Assembly: GCA_950022295.1 (NCBI GenBank) | Contig: OX465598.1 | Location: 183,267,501 to 183,331,500, forward strand | Direction: 5' to 3' | From: Bromus sterilis | Lineage: Eukaryota; Streptophyta; Magnoliopsida; Poales; Poaceae | Length of the DNA stretch: 64,000 nt | Shown here: positions 12,159 to 21,915 of the stretch, piece by piece | Layout: the number at the start of each line of letters is the position of its first letter | How positions within the stretch are numbered: the stretch's first letter is position 1 | Position numbers and translations under genes: made by a program | The notes under the pieces: generated by a model | What the model was told of the DNA's origin: nothing | What the model saw: the letters and a program-made list of their open reading frames with translations, nothing else | Database searches by the model: none

Positions 12159-13824
12159 TGGTGGCTTCTCGCCCCTCGTTGGTTACCCCAAGTGGAAGGT
12201 TGATATGTAGCCTAGCAACAAGTTTCCCTCGGTGAAGATACCAAGGTAATCAAACCGGAGGACTCCCAATTCTGCAAGTAGGTGTCAACGGCGCCAGAGA
12301 TTAAGTTGTCATATGGACATGAGGTTTACGTGGACCTGCACACACACAACAAGTAACTTTGCTCCCAAAGAGTACAGAGGGGATGGCAATCCCTCCAGGC
12401 TTGTCGTTTACAAAAAGGATCAAACGCAAGAGGATAATAATGATAGTGCTGATGATAGCAACTGAAAGTAAAAGAAGCAAATAAAGTGGAGGTGTAAACA
12501 GTGGTGGAAATATGGATCGGGGTCCCATGATGTTCACTAGTGATGTCTCTCTCCCAAAAGTTGATAAAATAACTAAGCTTGGTAAACAAATTACAGTTGG
12601 GCAATTGACAGAATTATAAACGCACCGCAATTCTAATTATGCTACTAGCAAGCTAGAGGCTCAAAAGTATGGGCAGTTCGCCAAGACAAGTAGACCGAAA
12701 TCCATCTGCATCTACTCACTAATCATCCACCTTGAGATATATATCCAGGACATCTCACTGGTATTAAGTTGCGAGCCCCACCAAAACTGTAACCTCAAAG
12801 CAACAAACAACTCCATTAACAAACTTTGTGTAAGGTTAAAAATCCTTGCAACCGCGGTTACAAGCACCACTGTTTTCTCCCTGGTGGCAACAACACATCC
12901 CCTAGTCTCATGTCTATGTCACTCAAGCTACACATCGGGGGGGGCATGGACCCACAATCATGCATAAACACTCCCTCTTAGAGTTACTATCTACTAATTA
13001 GCCAAAGTAGTAAAAAGTAACGGAGAACATGCAGGAATTACTCAAGAACAAAGTATAAAAGGTAAACCAAATATATAATGCATCACAATCTGAACATAAT
13101 CTCATAATCCGTCAGATCCAAGCAAATACAGCATAGCAACACCAGGAAAATTACATAGGTGCCTTGATCATGTAGGGCAGCTCACAAGGACAAAGAATTG
13201 AAGCACAAGATTGGAGAGAATACATCACATAGCCACTGGTCATGGAATCATGGTCCAAGGGGGATTACTCACGGCACATCCGGGACGCGTCCATGGTGGC
13301 GGAAAAGCTCCCGGAGGTCAATCCTCCCTCCAGTAGGGTGCCGGGAAGAGGTCTTCTGGTGCTCCCGATCTTGGAAGTGTGGCGGCGGTGGAACAGAGAG
13401 GAAATTCGTGATGCGGGGTTCTCCTCGAGGGTTTTCGGGACGAGGAGGTAATATATATAGGCTGAAGGAGACAACCAGAGGTGGGCCAGGGCGCCCAGGC
13501 GACCACCTGGCGCGGCCAGGGGGTGGCCGCACCATCAGGGCGCCTGCGTTCCTGGTGGGGTCCCCTGGCCCTCCTTCGGGGCTCCAGAAGCTTCCGTTCT
13601 GCTGAATTTTTATCTGATTTTTCTGGAATTTTTGGATCTCTGTAAATTGGGGAAAACCTGTAACTTACACACATCCGCAGACAGAAACTGGCACTGGGTG
13701 CACTGAGTTAGTAGTTTAGTCCAAACATGTTTAAAATTATATAAAAGTGTAGCAAAACATGTAGCAATGCCAGATAAAAGATCATGGAACAAGGAGAAAT
13801 TATAGATATGTTTGGGACGTATCA
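12159..13824 (-). mobile_element. LTR-C, 5' LTR of the rightmost Gyp-A chain member
   Basis: A 1666-bp LTR running on the minus strand from TGATACGTCCCAAACATATC to ...GAAGCCACCA. It is related to LTR-A and LTR-B but more divergent, and resembles the truncated LTR at 55517-55920. It is complete at both ends. The flank right of 13824 is gatat; no matching duplication was found on the left because that side is rearranged. Confidence 0.85.
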
Positions 13825-14815
13825 GATATTCATGCATCGATTGAGGCATGTAATAGGGAATTAGTAGATGTATTTCACTGTGCCATAATTTATGTTAGTC
13901 ATGTTACTTTATATAAATTCTGATCGAATATCGCAAGTACACATTCCGTATTTTTCCTCATGCTTTATGGAAAATCGATTGTATTGACAGTGTTTCTTCA
14001 CAAGATTGACCTATAAGATTTGCATCTCAAGAGTATATGGTAATTATTTATCTTGTACGTCTTCACAATTAGGATGTTGCATTCATGTAAGAATATACTT
14101 ATGTTCGCTTGATGCACATTTCTTCTCTCCTTCAGAATATTTTTGAGCTATCTACGACAACTTTTTGGTCGTTTCTCAATTGATTCGTATGCGAATCTAA
14201 ATTATTTTCACATGTTATGAACTATATGTTCATCTACTCTTGACGATGCCTAAAATTGTGCGTATTATTGAAGGTTTTCTTGCATTATCTAATACTTATA
14301 GTACAGTTCTGTTCTCAAAGTTTATCTCAAATATAAGTGATATGTGTTTTTTATTTGCAGAATCTATGGAGTTTGATTCATATGGTATTGGCATGGCTTG
14401 TTAATTGTCTATACAACTTATTCGCGTAAACCAATACTTAAGTTACCTCTATAAAATGCATTTTCCTACTATATGTATGTGACACTGAATGTATAATTAA
14501 CGGAGAGTGATTATATGTTATGAAATGTCGAGCATGTCATCCTTTGGGAGGTCGGTGAAGATTACCCTAATGTACTATGTGTAGAATGTACATTGACAAT
14601 TTATATCAACTGTTACATGTCCATTTGTGTTGTTGCTTATTGTCCATCTTGACTATATCGATTGGCAATATTTACCAAGTGTACATCGATCCTTTGTCAT
14701 ATCTAAGTCAATTTTTACATGTGAACTGATAATTAGATATTTATCTCAATTGCATACAAATAGACTCTTACGTTGATGTCAAATTTAATAAGTTTAGTGC
14801 ATTCAAATATTTATT
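13825..14815. other. Unassigned AT-rich segment
   Basis: About 1 kb with no open frame of note, no LTR or terminal inverted repeat that I can pair, and no copy elsewhere in the window. A tttttatttgcag stretch near 14350 resembles a splice acceptor, but there is no supporting exon. It could be low-copy flank, a decayed element or Gyp-F noncoding sequence. Confidence 0.3.
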
Positions 14816-15031
14816 GTACAAATAGACAGACGCAACAACGCACGTCATCAATGATGTAGTACATTGTATTATCCTCCAAGATAGTGAGATTTCTTCCTAA
14901 ATTTGACACTCTTCTTAGCCCACTTTCAATAATATTATAATCATAGTGATCAAGCAACATAGGACCATTATCTACAGCATTATCATATAAATTTTCTAAG
15001 CAAGACTCTGCATTATCATGAATATCCATAG
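14811..15031 (-). pseudogene. Gyp-F internal coding remnant, left part
   Basis: The minus strand encodes an acidic, Asn/Asp-rich stretch (MDIHDNAESCLENLYDNAVD, and so on) of the type found in Gypsy internal regions of grasses. It is continuous with 54534-55516 once Gyp-E is removed: the bases catag at 15027-15031 are repeated at 54534-54538. The frame has no recognisable enzyme domain. Confidence 0.6.
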
Positions 15032-15887
15032 TGTCGGGGGTCAAGTTCCTCAGGCCCTCCTTCTAGCGCCACTCTCCTGTTGGGCTAGAAGCAGGGGAGG
15101 ACAGCGGCGACGCTGCCTCGAGAACACCTTCCGGGAGGGATGCTCCCGGGATGGCACGAACCGGAGACCGTGCGGGACGGGGAACACACTGGATTCCCGG
15201 TTGCTTGATGTAGACGAAGGTTGATGCGGCGTCGAAACGGAAATGGGCTGATGCGAGTAAACACAGGGGTTTACCAAGGTTCGGGTCGTCCGGAGACTAA
15301 AATCCCTACTCCTGCATGTCTAATCTTCTTGCTTGTAGTGAAGTAGAACACAGTACAAGGTGATCTCCTAGGAGAAGATACCCTACAATACACTCCACTA
15401 TACTCCACTTCTACTCTTGATGAAGCTGCTCGTACTCCCAAGGAGGAATCCTTGAGGGATCTCCCGGGAAGTTCTGGAGACGAACTCCCAGGCCTTGTTT
15501 GTGTGGATGCATCCAGAGGTGGATACATGGAGGTGGTGGATCCTCACTGGGATGGATCTTCCTTCTTTTCGTTTCTCCTCCTTGCCTTTCTTCTTTCTCT
15601 TTTCTCTCCATCCAACCCCTCCCCTTCTTATGTGGTTGGCGTCTTCCGGTAAGTTATCTCCTATCAGCGGTGCATGCTTGTCTTCTAGTGCATTGAATGC
15701 ACTGCCTTCTTTGTCGAGCGGTGGGAGCCAACTTGATGACTTCATCCTCCCGGAACTGGCCTTGAGCACTCTTCCGCAACGTTCTCAGCATCTCCTTGCC
15801 GGAATCTTCCATGGTCGCACTTGGGCTGCACGACAGGCGTAGTCAGAACCAGGGAAACGTGGTACCCCCAGTATCCGGTTACCGACA
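15032..15887 (-). mobile_element. Gyp-E 3' LTR
   Basis: An 856-bp copy, matched to 18084-18860 plus 54275-54533. It lacks about 180 bp present in the 5' LTR: after gtggttggcgtct the copies diverge and rejoin at gtaagttatctcc. The missing part includes the TATA box and the point at which Gyp-D entered the other LTR. Confidence 0.85.
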
Positions 15888-15904
15888 GTAGCCCCCGGGC
15901 TCGG
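15888..15904 (-). other. Polypurine tract, Gyp-E
   Basis: Minus strand reads CCGAGCCCGGGGGCTAC directly upstream of the 3' LTR. It is G-rich and correctly placed, though shorter on A than many tracts. Confidence 0.55.
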
Positions 15905-16219
15905 CTTCTGATGGAGGTTTCCCAGAATCAAAGTCGAGTCGTCCGAGAAGCTCTCGTAGACTGTGAACAGGTTGTCATGTCACAGGGACAGAGCAGGCGG
16001 TGCCACGCGGTGCGCCTCCAGTCGTATTTGATGGATGATGTTGATTCCCCTACAAAAGATGGTAAGACTCGAGGTAATGCAGCGTCTGACCCCACGGTAG
16101 AGTAGAAAAATCACTCCTCTATGAGCGTCCGTTGGGTATTCAAGTGAGCCGGCATGAAGCGGAGGATCCCATTGTCCTTCTCTATCCTCTTCTCCGTCTC
16201 CTTCTAGCTCCGTGCTCCC

Positions 16220-16771
16220 ATGGCGCCCCCGACGTCTCCAAACACTCTGGGCACTGCGGCCCAATTGATCCTGGGAGTCCGAGGCAAAGCGGCGGTCCGA
16301 CGCAGCCATGGTCGTGGCCACGACGAGGAGATGTCTTTTGCCCTCACGATGGCGCACACGACAGTGCCGACCCACGAGTTCTTCGTGGCGGCGTCCGACC
16401 CGACATGCGGCTGGCTTCGGCTGCCGGAGCCATTCTTGCAGGCAATGGCGGGACACAGGCCGCAAGGCTTGTACCATCGGATGGAGGGATTCCCCCACGG
16501 CTCCGCGTGGGTGGCCACAACCTTTGGCGATGGCGGCGCCATGTACCTAGATCAAGACTGGGCGGCATTCATTCACTGGAGGAACATCCAGCAGTTCCAG
16601 GCCATCCTCTTCCGCTTTGACGGCCAGGACACCCTCTCGCTGAAGGTCTTCCATCCATGGGGGCCCCACGCGGAATGGTGCAAGGAAGTCGTCGGCGGGA
16701 AACCTGGCGAGCAAGGCGCCATGGGAGTCGTCCACGACTTCTTGGGTGTTGACCCCGCCGCCGAACACTGA
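16220..16771 (+). CDS. B3-domain-like ORF antisense within Gyp-E
   Basis: A 183-codon open frame whose residues about 53-145 have the layout of a plant B3 DNA-binding domain. An initial FF strand (EFFVAASDP) is followed by GWLRLPEPFLQAM, the usual L-x-L/V-P-x-x-F element. Next comes SAWVATTFGDGGAMYLDQDW, matching the W-x-V ... G-W-x-x-F core, and then AILFRFDGQDTLSLKVF, the closing F-R-F/Y-x-G ... V-x-I/V-F strands. B3 proteins are nuclear transcription factors that bind DNA through a pseudobarrel. The ATG at 16220 has GC-rich upstream sequence and no clear promoter. The frame is on the strand opposite to Gyp-E transcription. It may be a captured host gene fragment or an antisense accessory frame of the Tat-like type. 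The residues after the domain match nothing I recognise. Confidence 0.6.
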   Translation: MAPPTSPNTLGTAAQLILGVRGKAAVRRSHGRGHDEEMSFALTMAHTTVPTHEFFVAASDPTCGWLRLPEPFLQAMAGHRPQGLYHRMEGFPHGSAWVATTFGDGGAMYLDQDWAAFIHWRNIQQFQAILFRFDGQDTLSLKVFHPWGPHAEWCKEVVGGKPGEQGAMGVVHDFLGVDPAAEH

Positions 16772-18063
16772 GGAAGCGGGACACTGTCGGAAAGGTCTGA
16801 TCGAGGGCCGCAGCTTGGATCCGGTGGTTCACCCCTGTAGGGATCTTCTTATTCTGGCCCTGCACTTTTGTACTTAGAAGTAGGTGGACAGTGGTAGTGG
16901 TGTAACCACTCCGTCCGGTTAACGCAAGACGTAAATAGTGATCCGGAAAGACCCAAGCAGTGCTTTGGTTCCGGTAGAATCCCCTATGGGGTAGTAGTAA
17001 TGGATGCAGTAACTCTTTAGGAACTTGTCCCTTTTCATACCTCATGGATACCTTTCTGTGTCATTTTCCTCCGAGAGAGAGAACATCTAACAAGCGGATT
17101 CCGGTAACTTTGCGTTGACCTCTTGCACGGCTTATCGGAGGAGCATTGCAAGAATTCTCCATTGCGTGCGGCAGGCGCATTTTGATGAGAACACAGATGG
17201 CAATATGAGCAGCAAGTACTCATTTCCACTGGTTGTCCTCATGGAGAAAGTGACTTCGAGAACCGAGAGGTTCGCGGAAGCACAATTTCTAAAGAGTGTT
17301 GTGCTAGTGCCTCGGTTCGGGGTCGAAGTTGTGCGGTTCTTTCCGGTGAGTCTTTCCGGGACACTAGTACATCCGTCCACATGGGTGCTTGACGGGGACT
17401 CCAGTCCGGTCTCTCCGAGATGGCTAGATCCCGGTAGGTGAGGACCAACCGTTGGAACCTTATCCTGGGTAGGTACGGAGCCTCCGCAGGCTACTCGGAG
17501 CAGAGCTTTATCTGGCGGACCGATAGTGAAAGCTTAGTACTGCCCGTGCTGAGCGGATTTAGTCGTCTGAGTGGGGTTGATTTCATGGAGAACCAGCATC
17601 AATGGAAGGCGTGGCCTGGTGCGAATCTCTTGTCAAGGCAAAGCAAGGGTGAGGCCTCGTGCACTCTCTACCTTGAGTAAAAAGGTGTGTTCTGGGAATT
17701 ATCATTCGGGAAGGACAAACCATCCGGCCCAATCATCTGGGAATAATGAGATAGTCATCCTTAGGCAGTCGCGAGACCATCGAGGGAAAGGCGTCCAACA
17801 ACATGTCGGGGAGAGACATCCGGCACGAAGGCCATCCGAGATGTCATCCCTGCGGATCTGAGAGGTGAAGCTTCGTGAAGGGCTCATGGGAGAGCTCTGA
17901 GAATCCCCCCAATGAAGAAACCGTACAACCACCATGACGGGCGTGACGAGCAAACGCTCTTGATGATGCCCGCACCGGTGGCGCTTGTTATGGCTCGATG
18001 AAGATACGAATAAACTACATAACCTGCACAAGAAACAAATGTTACGACCGATGTGATCGCCTG
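16772..18063 (-). mobile_element. Gyp-E internal sequence without recognised gene
   Basis: About 1.3 kb between the B3-like frame and the primer site. Several frames are open on both strands (17115-17441, 18316-17702) because the sequence is GC-rich, but none shows gag, protease or polymerase motifs. It probably holds the leader and packaging sequence of the element. Confidence 0.5.
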
Positions 18064-18080
18064 CCCTCCTTCTAGCGCCA
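18064..18080 (-). promoter_or_regulatory. Primer-binding site, Gyp-E
   Basis: ccctccttctagcgcca ends in the tRNA-type CCA and lies 3 bp from the right LTR start (18084), which sets the orientation as minus. The tRNA is not assigned. The same 17 bases recur inside both LTRs, at 15055-15071 and 18107-18123. Confidence 0.7.
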
Positions 18081-18083
18081 TTC

Positions 18084-18860
18084 TGTCGGGGGTCAAGTTT
18101 CTCAGGCCCTCCTTCTAGCGCCACTCTCCTGTTGGGCCAGAAGCAGGGGAGGAAAGCAGCGACGCTGCACTGAGAACACCTTCCGGGAGGGCTGCTCCAG
18201 GGAGGGCACAACCCGGAGACCGTGCGGGACGGGGAACACGCTGGGTTCCCGGTTGCTTGATGTAGACGAAGGTTGCTGCGGCGACGAAACGGCAATGGTC
18301 TGATGCAAGTAAACACAGGGGTTTACCGAGGTTCGGGCCGTCTGGAGACTAAAAGCCCTACTCATGCATGTCTGATCTTCTTGCTTGTAGTGAAGTAGAA
18401 CACAGTACAAGGTGATCTTATAGGAGAAGATACCCTACAATACACTCCACTATACTCCACTTCTACTCTTGATGAAGCTGCTCGTACTACCAAGGAGGCA
18501 TCCTTGAGGGATTTGTCGGGAAGTTCTGGAGACGAACTCCCTGGCCTTCTTTGTGTGTATGCATCAAGAGGTGAATACATTGAGGTGGTAGCTCCACACT
18601 GGGATGGATCTTCCTTCTTTTCTTCCTTATTTTCGTTTCTCCTCCTTGCCTTTCTTCTATCTCTTCTCTCTCCATCCAACCCCTCCCCTTCTGATGTGGT
18701 TGGCGTCTCCCTTTTATAGAGAAAGGGGCTCGGAAAAGTCCCACTAACAGTTACAGTAAGGGAGATTATCTTAAGCTTGTGGACATGAGGCGTCCTAGGT
18801 TCTTCCGGGAAGGTCCCGTGACGTCGCGGGGACGATTGGCGCACCCATGCGCTGAGTACC
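18084..18860 (-). mobile_element. Gyp-E 5' LTR, first part (rest at 54275-54533)
   Basis: Begins tgtcgggggtc like the left LTR and is cut at gtacc (18856-18860) by Gyp-D. The sequence resumes after the repeated gtacc at 54270-54274. The combined length is about 1036 bp. Confidence 0.85.
18709..18721 (-). promoter_or_regulatory. TATA box of Gyp-E 5' LTR
   Basis: Minus strand reads CTCTATAAAAGGG, a strong plant TATA box on the strand of element transcription, absent from the 3' LTR. Gyp-D now separates it from the upstream part of the LTR. Confidence 0.6.
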
Positions 18861-21058
18861 TATGGGCACCCCGGATTATATACCCGGAGCGGCCAGCTGT
18901 GCATACTGTCATGCTCCCATGATCAGTGTCGCATGATGCACAACTCGACAATGGATACATCAGATCACATGTTTACACAAGTATTGAAACAATAATCTTA
19001 CACTCCCTCATCGGGCACAATTTCAGTGGAAACACCAAAATACTCCTAACATAGCAGCGGGACATAACCAACAGGAAAGTCCAGAGCGTAGCACATCCTA
19101 GCAAAACTAAACATCGGAATACTCCTCGTCCATTACCTGCTCCTCAAAGCCTGGATGTTTTAATAACAAAGGACAAATCCGTGAGTACATACAAAGTACT
19201 CACAAACCATCTAAAGAAAAGAACAAATATTTGTGCATAGGGTAAATAGTAGGATAGCCATATGGTGGAGTTTATCATAGGGGGTAACGAGCTACTCATT
19301 TTAATTAAGTTGGCAAAATTTTAGTGTTGAGAAAATTTTATTCCCACAAGTAACATTGAGTTAATCATGTCCAACCATAAACCTTTTAACATCAACATCA
19401 ACATCATCATCGTGAACCATAATCTCAGTACTGGAATTTCTCACCTATTCCCCACGAAGTGTGGCCTCACTAGCTATCCATGATCGTGGACTCTGGCTAC
19501 TCGAATAGTTTTCACTCTGTAGAGTTGTTCACTTTACCCACACGACACAATCCCATGTTGTTGCCACCAGTGCCCGCTGGCGTAGCACACACTTTGGTAT
19601 ACCGGCAGAGGGATTGTGACAAGATCATCCCTTATATCACACTTAGTGTGTCATGCCCACTAGGTTTCAATGCGGGAGGAACCTCTGTTCACAGTCCGAG
19701 CCCCCCTTTTGTGCCAAGGATACCCCTCTCAAGGAGGCTATCCTCTCTGCGGTACGACAATGACAATAATAAGGGTGAACAAACAAAGTAACAAAGCCAG
19801 TGCCCATATAGCATGTAGTTGTACTGTAAGGCTAGGTTTTGGCAGCACTTATAGAGAGTCCTTCAAGACTTTGAATATGTTCAATGATGTTTCCAACAAT
19901 AACCACAATCTTGGCCATCACATCTTCTTGGATGTATGCCATCACATTAGGGTGGAGCAAGATTAACCAATTATTAAGTTGCACTTAATTAATTACCAAG
20001 GCTAATTGATGGTCTCGATAGAGCATCAAAATCATCGGGGTTCTACTTTCATTTTTCCCAAATAGGTAAGTATAAAGGTATGTGGTGGTTTTCCTAATAC
20101 AACTACTATGATCCCATCCCAAAATGATGTAATAATAGGTGATACAATAGCATGATACAAAGAAAGTAAAATAAATGTAGGACATGGGTTTGAGTTTTGA
20201 AGATGGCTTGCCTTTCTTGGTGGTGTCCGCTAGTACGGCTCCTTTGGCAGCTTTGGAGGAGTCTTCACCTGCAACGTCAAGCGCCTCATCTACGCGTTGC
20301 AAAAAAATAAACACACAATCACAACCACGACAATCATACAAAACTTTCAAGCAATTGTCACTCATAGCATAGCATCACAAAACTATCAACACAAGGACAA
20401 CAAAAAGAGTAGAAATTTTTATAGAGTTTATCTTAACATGGTGTTTATTAAGCAATCAACATAACAATCAAGGTAACAACAAAATTAATAACAAGATTAA
20501 TAATTAAGTCAACTTATTTAGTTTGGTAAAGTCTTAACAAGATTCCTAAGTGGCATAGGATGAGGTCAACATTTTTATTAAGTGATAAAAAAACATAAAC
20601 AATTGTCCTTAGGATTTAATAAGTAATTTTAGTATTATTTTTATTTATATTATTTTAATAAATGATTTATACTACAATTAGCTACTGATCAGAGACAATT
20701 TTATTAAACTGCTATCAAATTAAAATCACTAACAGAAAAACTATGGAAATTAATCTAGCAATCAAAATAATAATAAGAGACCAATACTTTTAATTAAGCA
20801 AAACAAAATTCTAGACATGCAAACCAACAAAGCACAATTTTCGAAACAGTAAACAATTTGTTTCATATTTTTCGGACTTATATTTATTTTTCTAAAAGTA
20901 TTTTTGTCCAGTCGAATTATTAAAAGGAAAAACAAAATTCGCAATCGGCCCATGACTATCCTGCGTCCACGGGCATTTCCTTCTAGTGGGCCGAGCCCGT
21001 GCACTGCGCTGCGGTTTCAATTTTTTTCTTTTTTTCTGCTAACAAACCGAAGGGGTAT

Positions 21059-21386
21059 ATGCGAGCCAGCTATTGCTTGTCGAGAGGCTCTTGCCCTGGC
21101 GAAAGATCTGGGACTCCAGAAGTTCATCATTTCATGTGATTCCCAAACCTTAGTGAACGCTATTAATAGCCGATCAGGGGGAAGCTTTGAAGCAGTAATA
21201 ACCGAGATCAACTCCAAGAGAAGTCGCTTCCTGGATTGCAAGTTCATCTTCGAAGGCCGATCGTCCAACAATCAAGCTCATATGATTGCAAAATTTGCAT
21301 GCGCTCTACCTCAGGGTCGCCACTTGTGGCTTTCCTCTCCACATGACCCAAGTTGTATCCCTCTTAATATCAACTTCGAGGAATAA
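21059..21386 (+). pseudogene. LINE ORF2 C-terminal RNase H-like domain fragment
   Basis: About 108 codons up to the stop at 21384-21386. Recognisable features of the RNase H-like domain of plant LINEs are ACREALALAKDLGLQKFIIS, then SCDSQTLVNAI with a conserved acidic residue, and EGRSSNNQAHMIAKFA with the His-Ala near the active site. The frame continues upstream into Gyp-D LTR sequence by chance (open from 20904), but that part is not LINE. Such domains remove RNA from the cDNA hybrid. The fragment lacks the endonuclease and reverse transcriptase and is inert. Confidence 0.8.
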
Positions 21387-21406
21387 GTGTATGTAATCCC
21401 CTAAAA
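21059..21406 (+). mobile_element. 5'-truncated LINE insertion
   Basis: Flanked by perfect 15-bp repeats aaaccgaaggggtat (21044-21058 and 21407-21421). The allelic position in the other Gyp-D LTR has a single copy (52678-52692), which is the unoccupied site. The 348-bp insert encodes the end of a LINE ORF2 and ends in a short A run overlapping the repeat. The variable-length duplication, 5' truncation and A-rich end are typical of target-primed reverse transcription. Confidence 0.85.
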
Positions 21407-21915
21407 AAACCGAAGGGGTATGGGACCTTCACAGCCGTTGGATGCGGTGTAGATCCGACGGCTGGGAAGTCGTCTTCTTCCCAGGGCTAGGGCTCGGCCT
21501 GGCAATGGCCATGGAAGATAGTAGGGTTAGGGGTGCTCACCGGCGCTTCTGTGGACACCGGCGAACGGTGGGGATGGCTTGCGGGGGTGTGTTAAGACGG
21601 GTGGAACCCATTTTTGGGGCTTGGAGCAGTGACCGGCGACGCGACGGGGAGATGCTCGAGTAGAGCGGATGTGGAGCTTTGGCTCGGCTTCCGCCACACC
21701 GGGCTTCCTCTGGCTCCTCCGGCGCCGTGGCGGGGCGCCTCGGCCTCCTCCTGCCCGCGGATGCGCGGACACCTCCTCCTCCTTCCTTTTTGCTCCTTCC
21801 TCTTCCTCCTCTTCTCTCTGATTCCTTCCCTTCCCCCTCTCTCGGTTCCTTCTCTGCTTCTTCTGCTCGAGGTGGAGCTGGCTAGTGGCGCTGGAGCAGT
21901 GGGGCTAAGGGGGAG

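Larger units (their letters stand above)
18861..21915 (-). mobile_element. Gyp-D 3' LTR, truncated
   Basis: Aligns from tatgggcacc to ggggctaaggg with 50537-53183 of the 5' LTR, including the shared AT-rich block and the CT-rich tract near 21780-21850. It carries a LINE insertion that the 5' LTR lacks. The roughly 1.1 kb corresponding to 53184-54269, with the promoter, is replaced by LTR-I. Open frames in 19480-20372 and 21442-22110 are LTR sequence. Confidence 0.8.

Noticed and set aside
15018..15842. Frames in the Gyp-E LTR (also 18362-18844)
   Set aside because: Both LTR copies have open stretches but with different frames and ends; they are noncoding LTR sequence.
20904..21058. Start of the 160-codon frame before the LINE RNase H domain
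   Set aside because: This part is Gyp-D LTR sequence joined by chance to the LINE frame at the target duplication.
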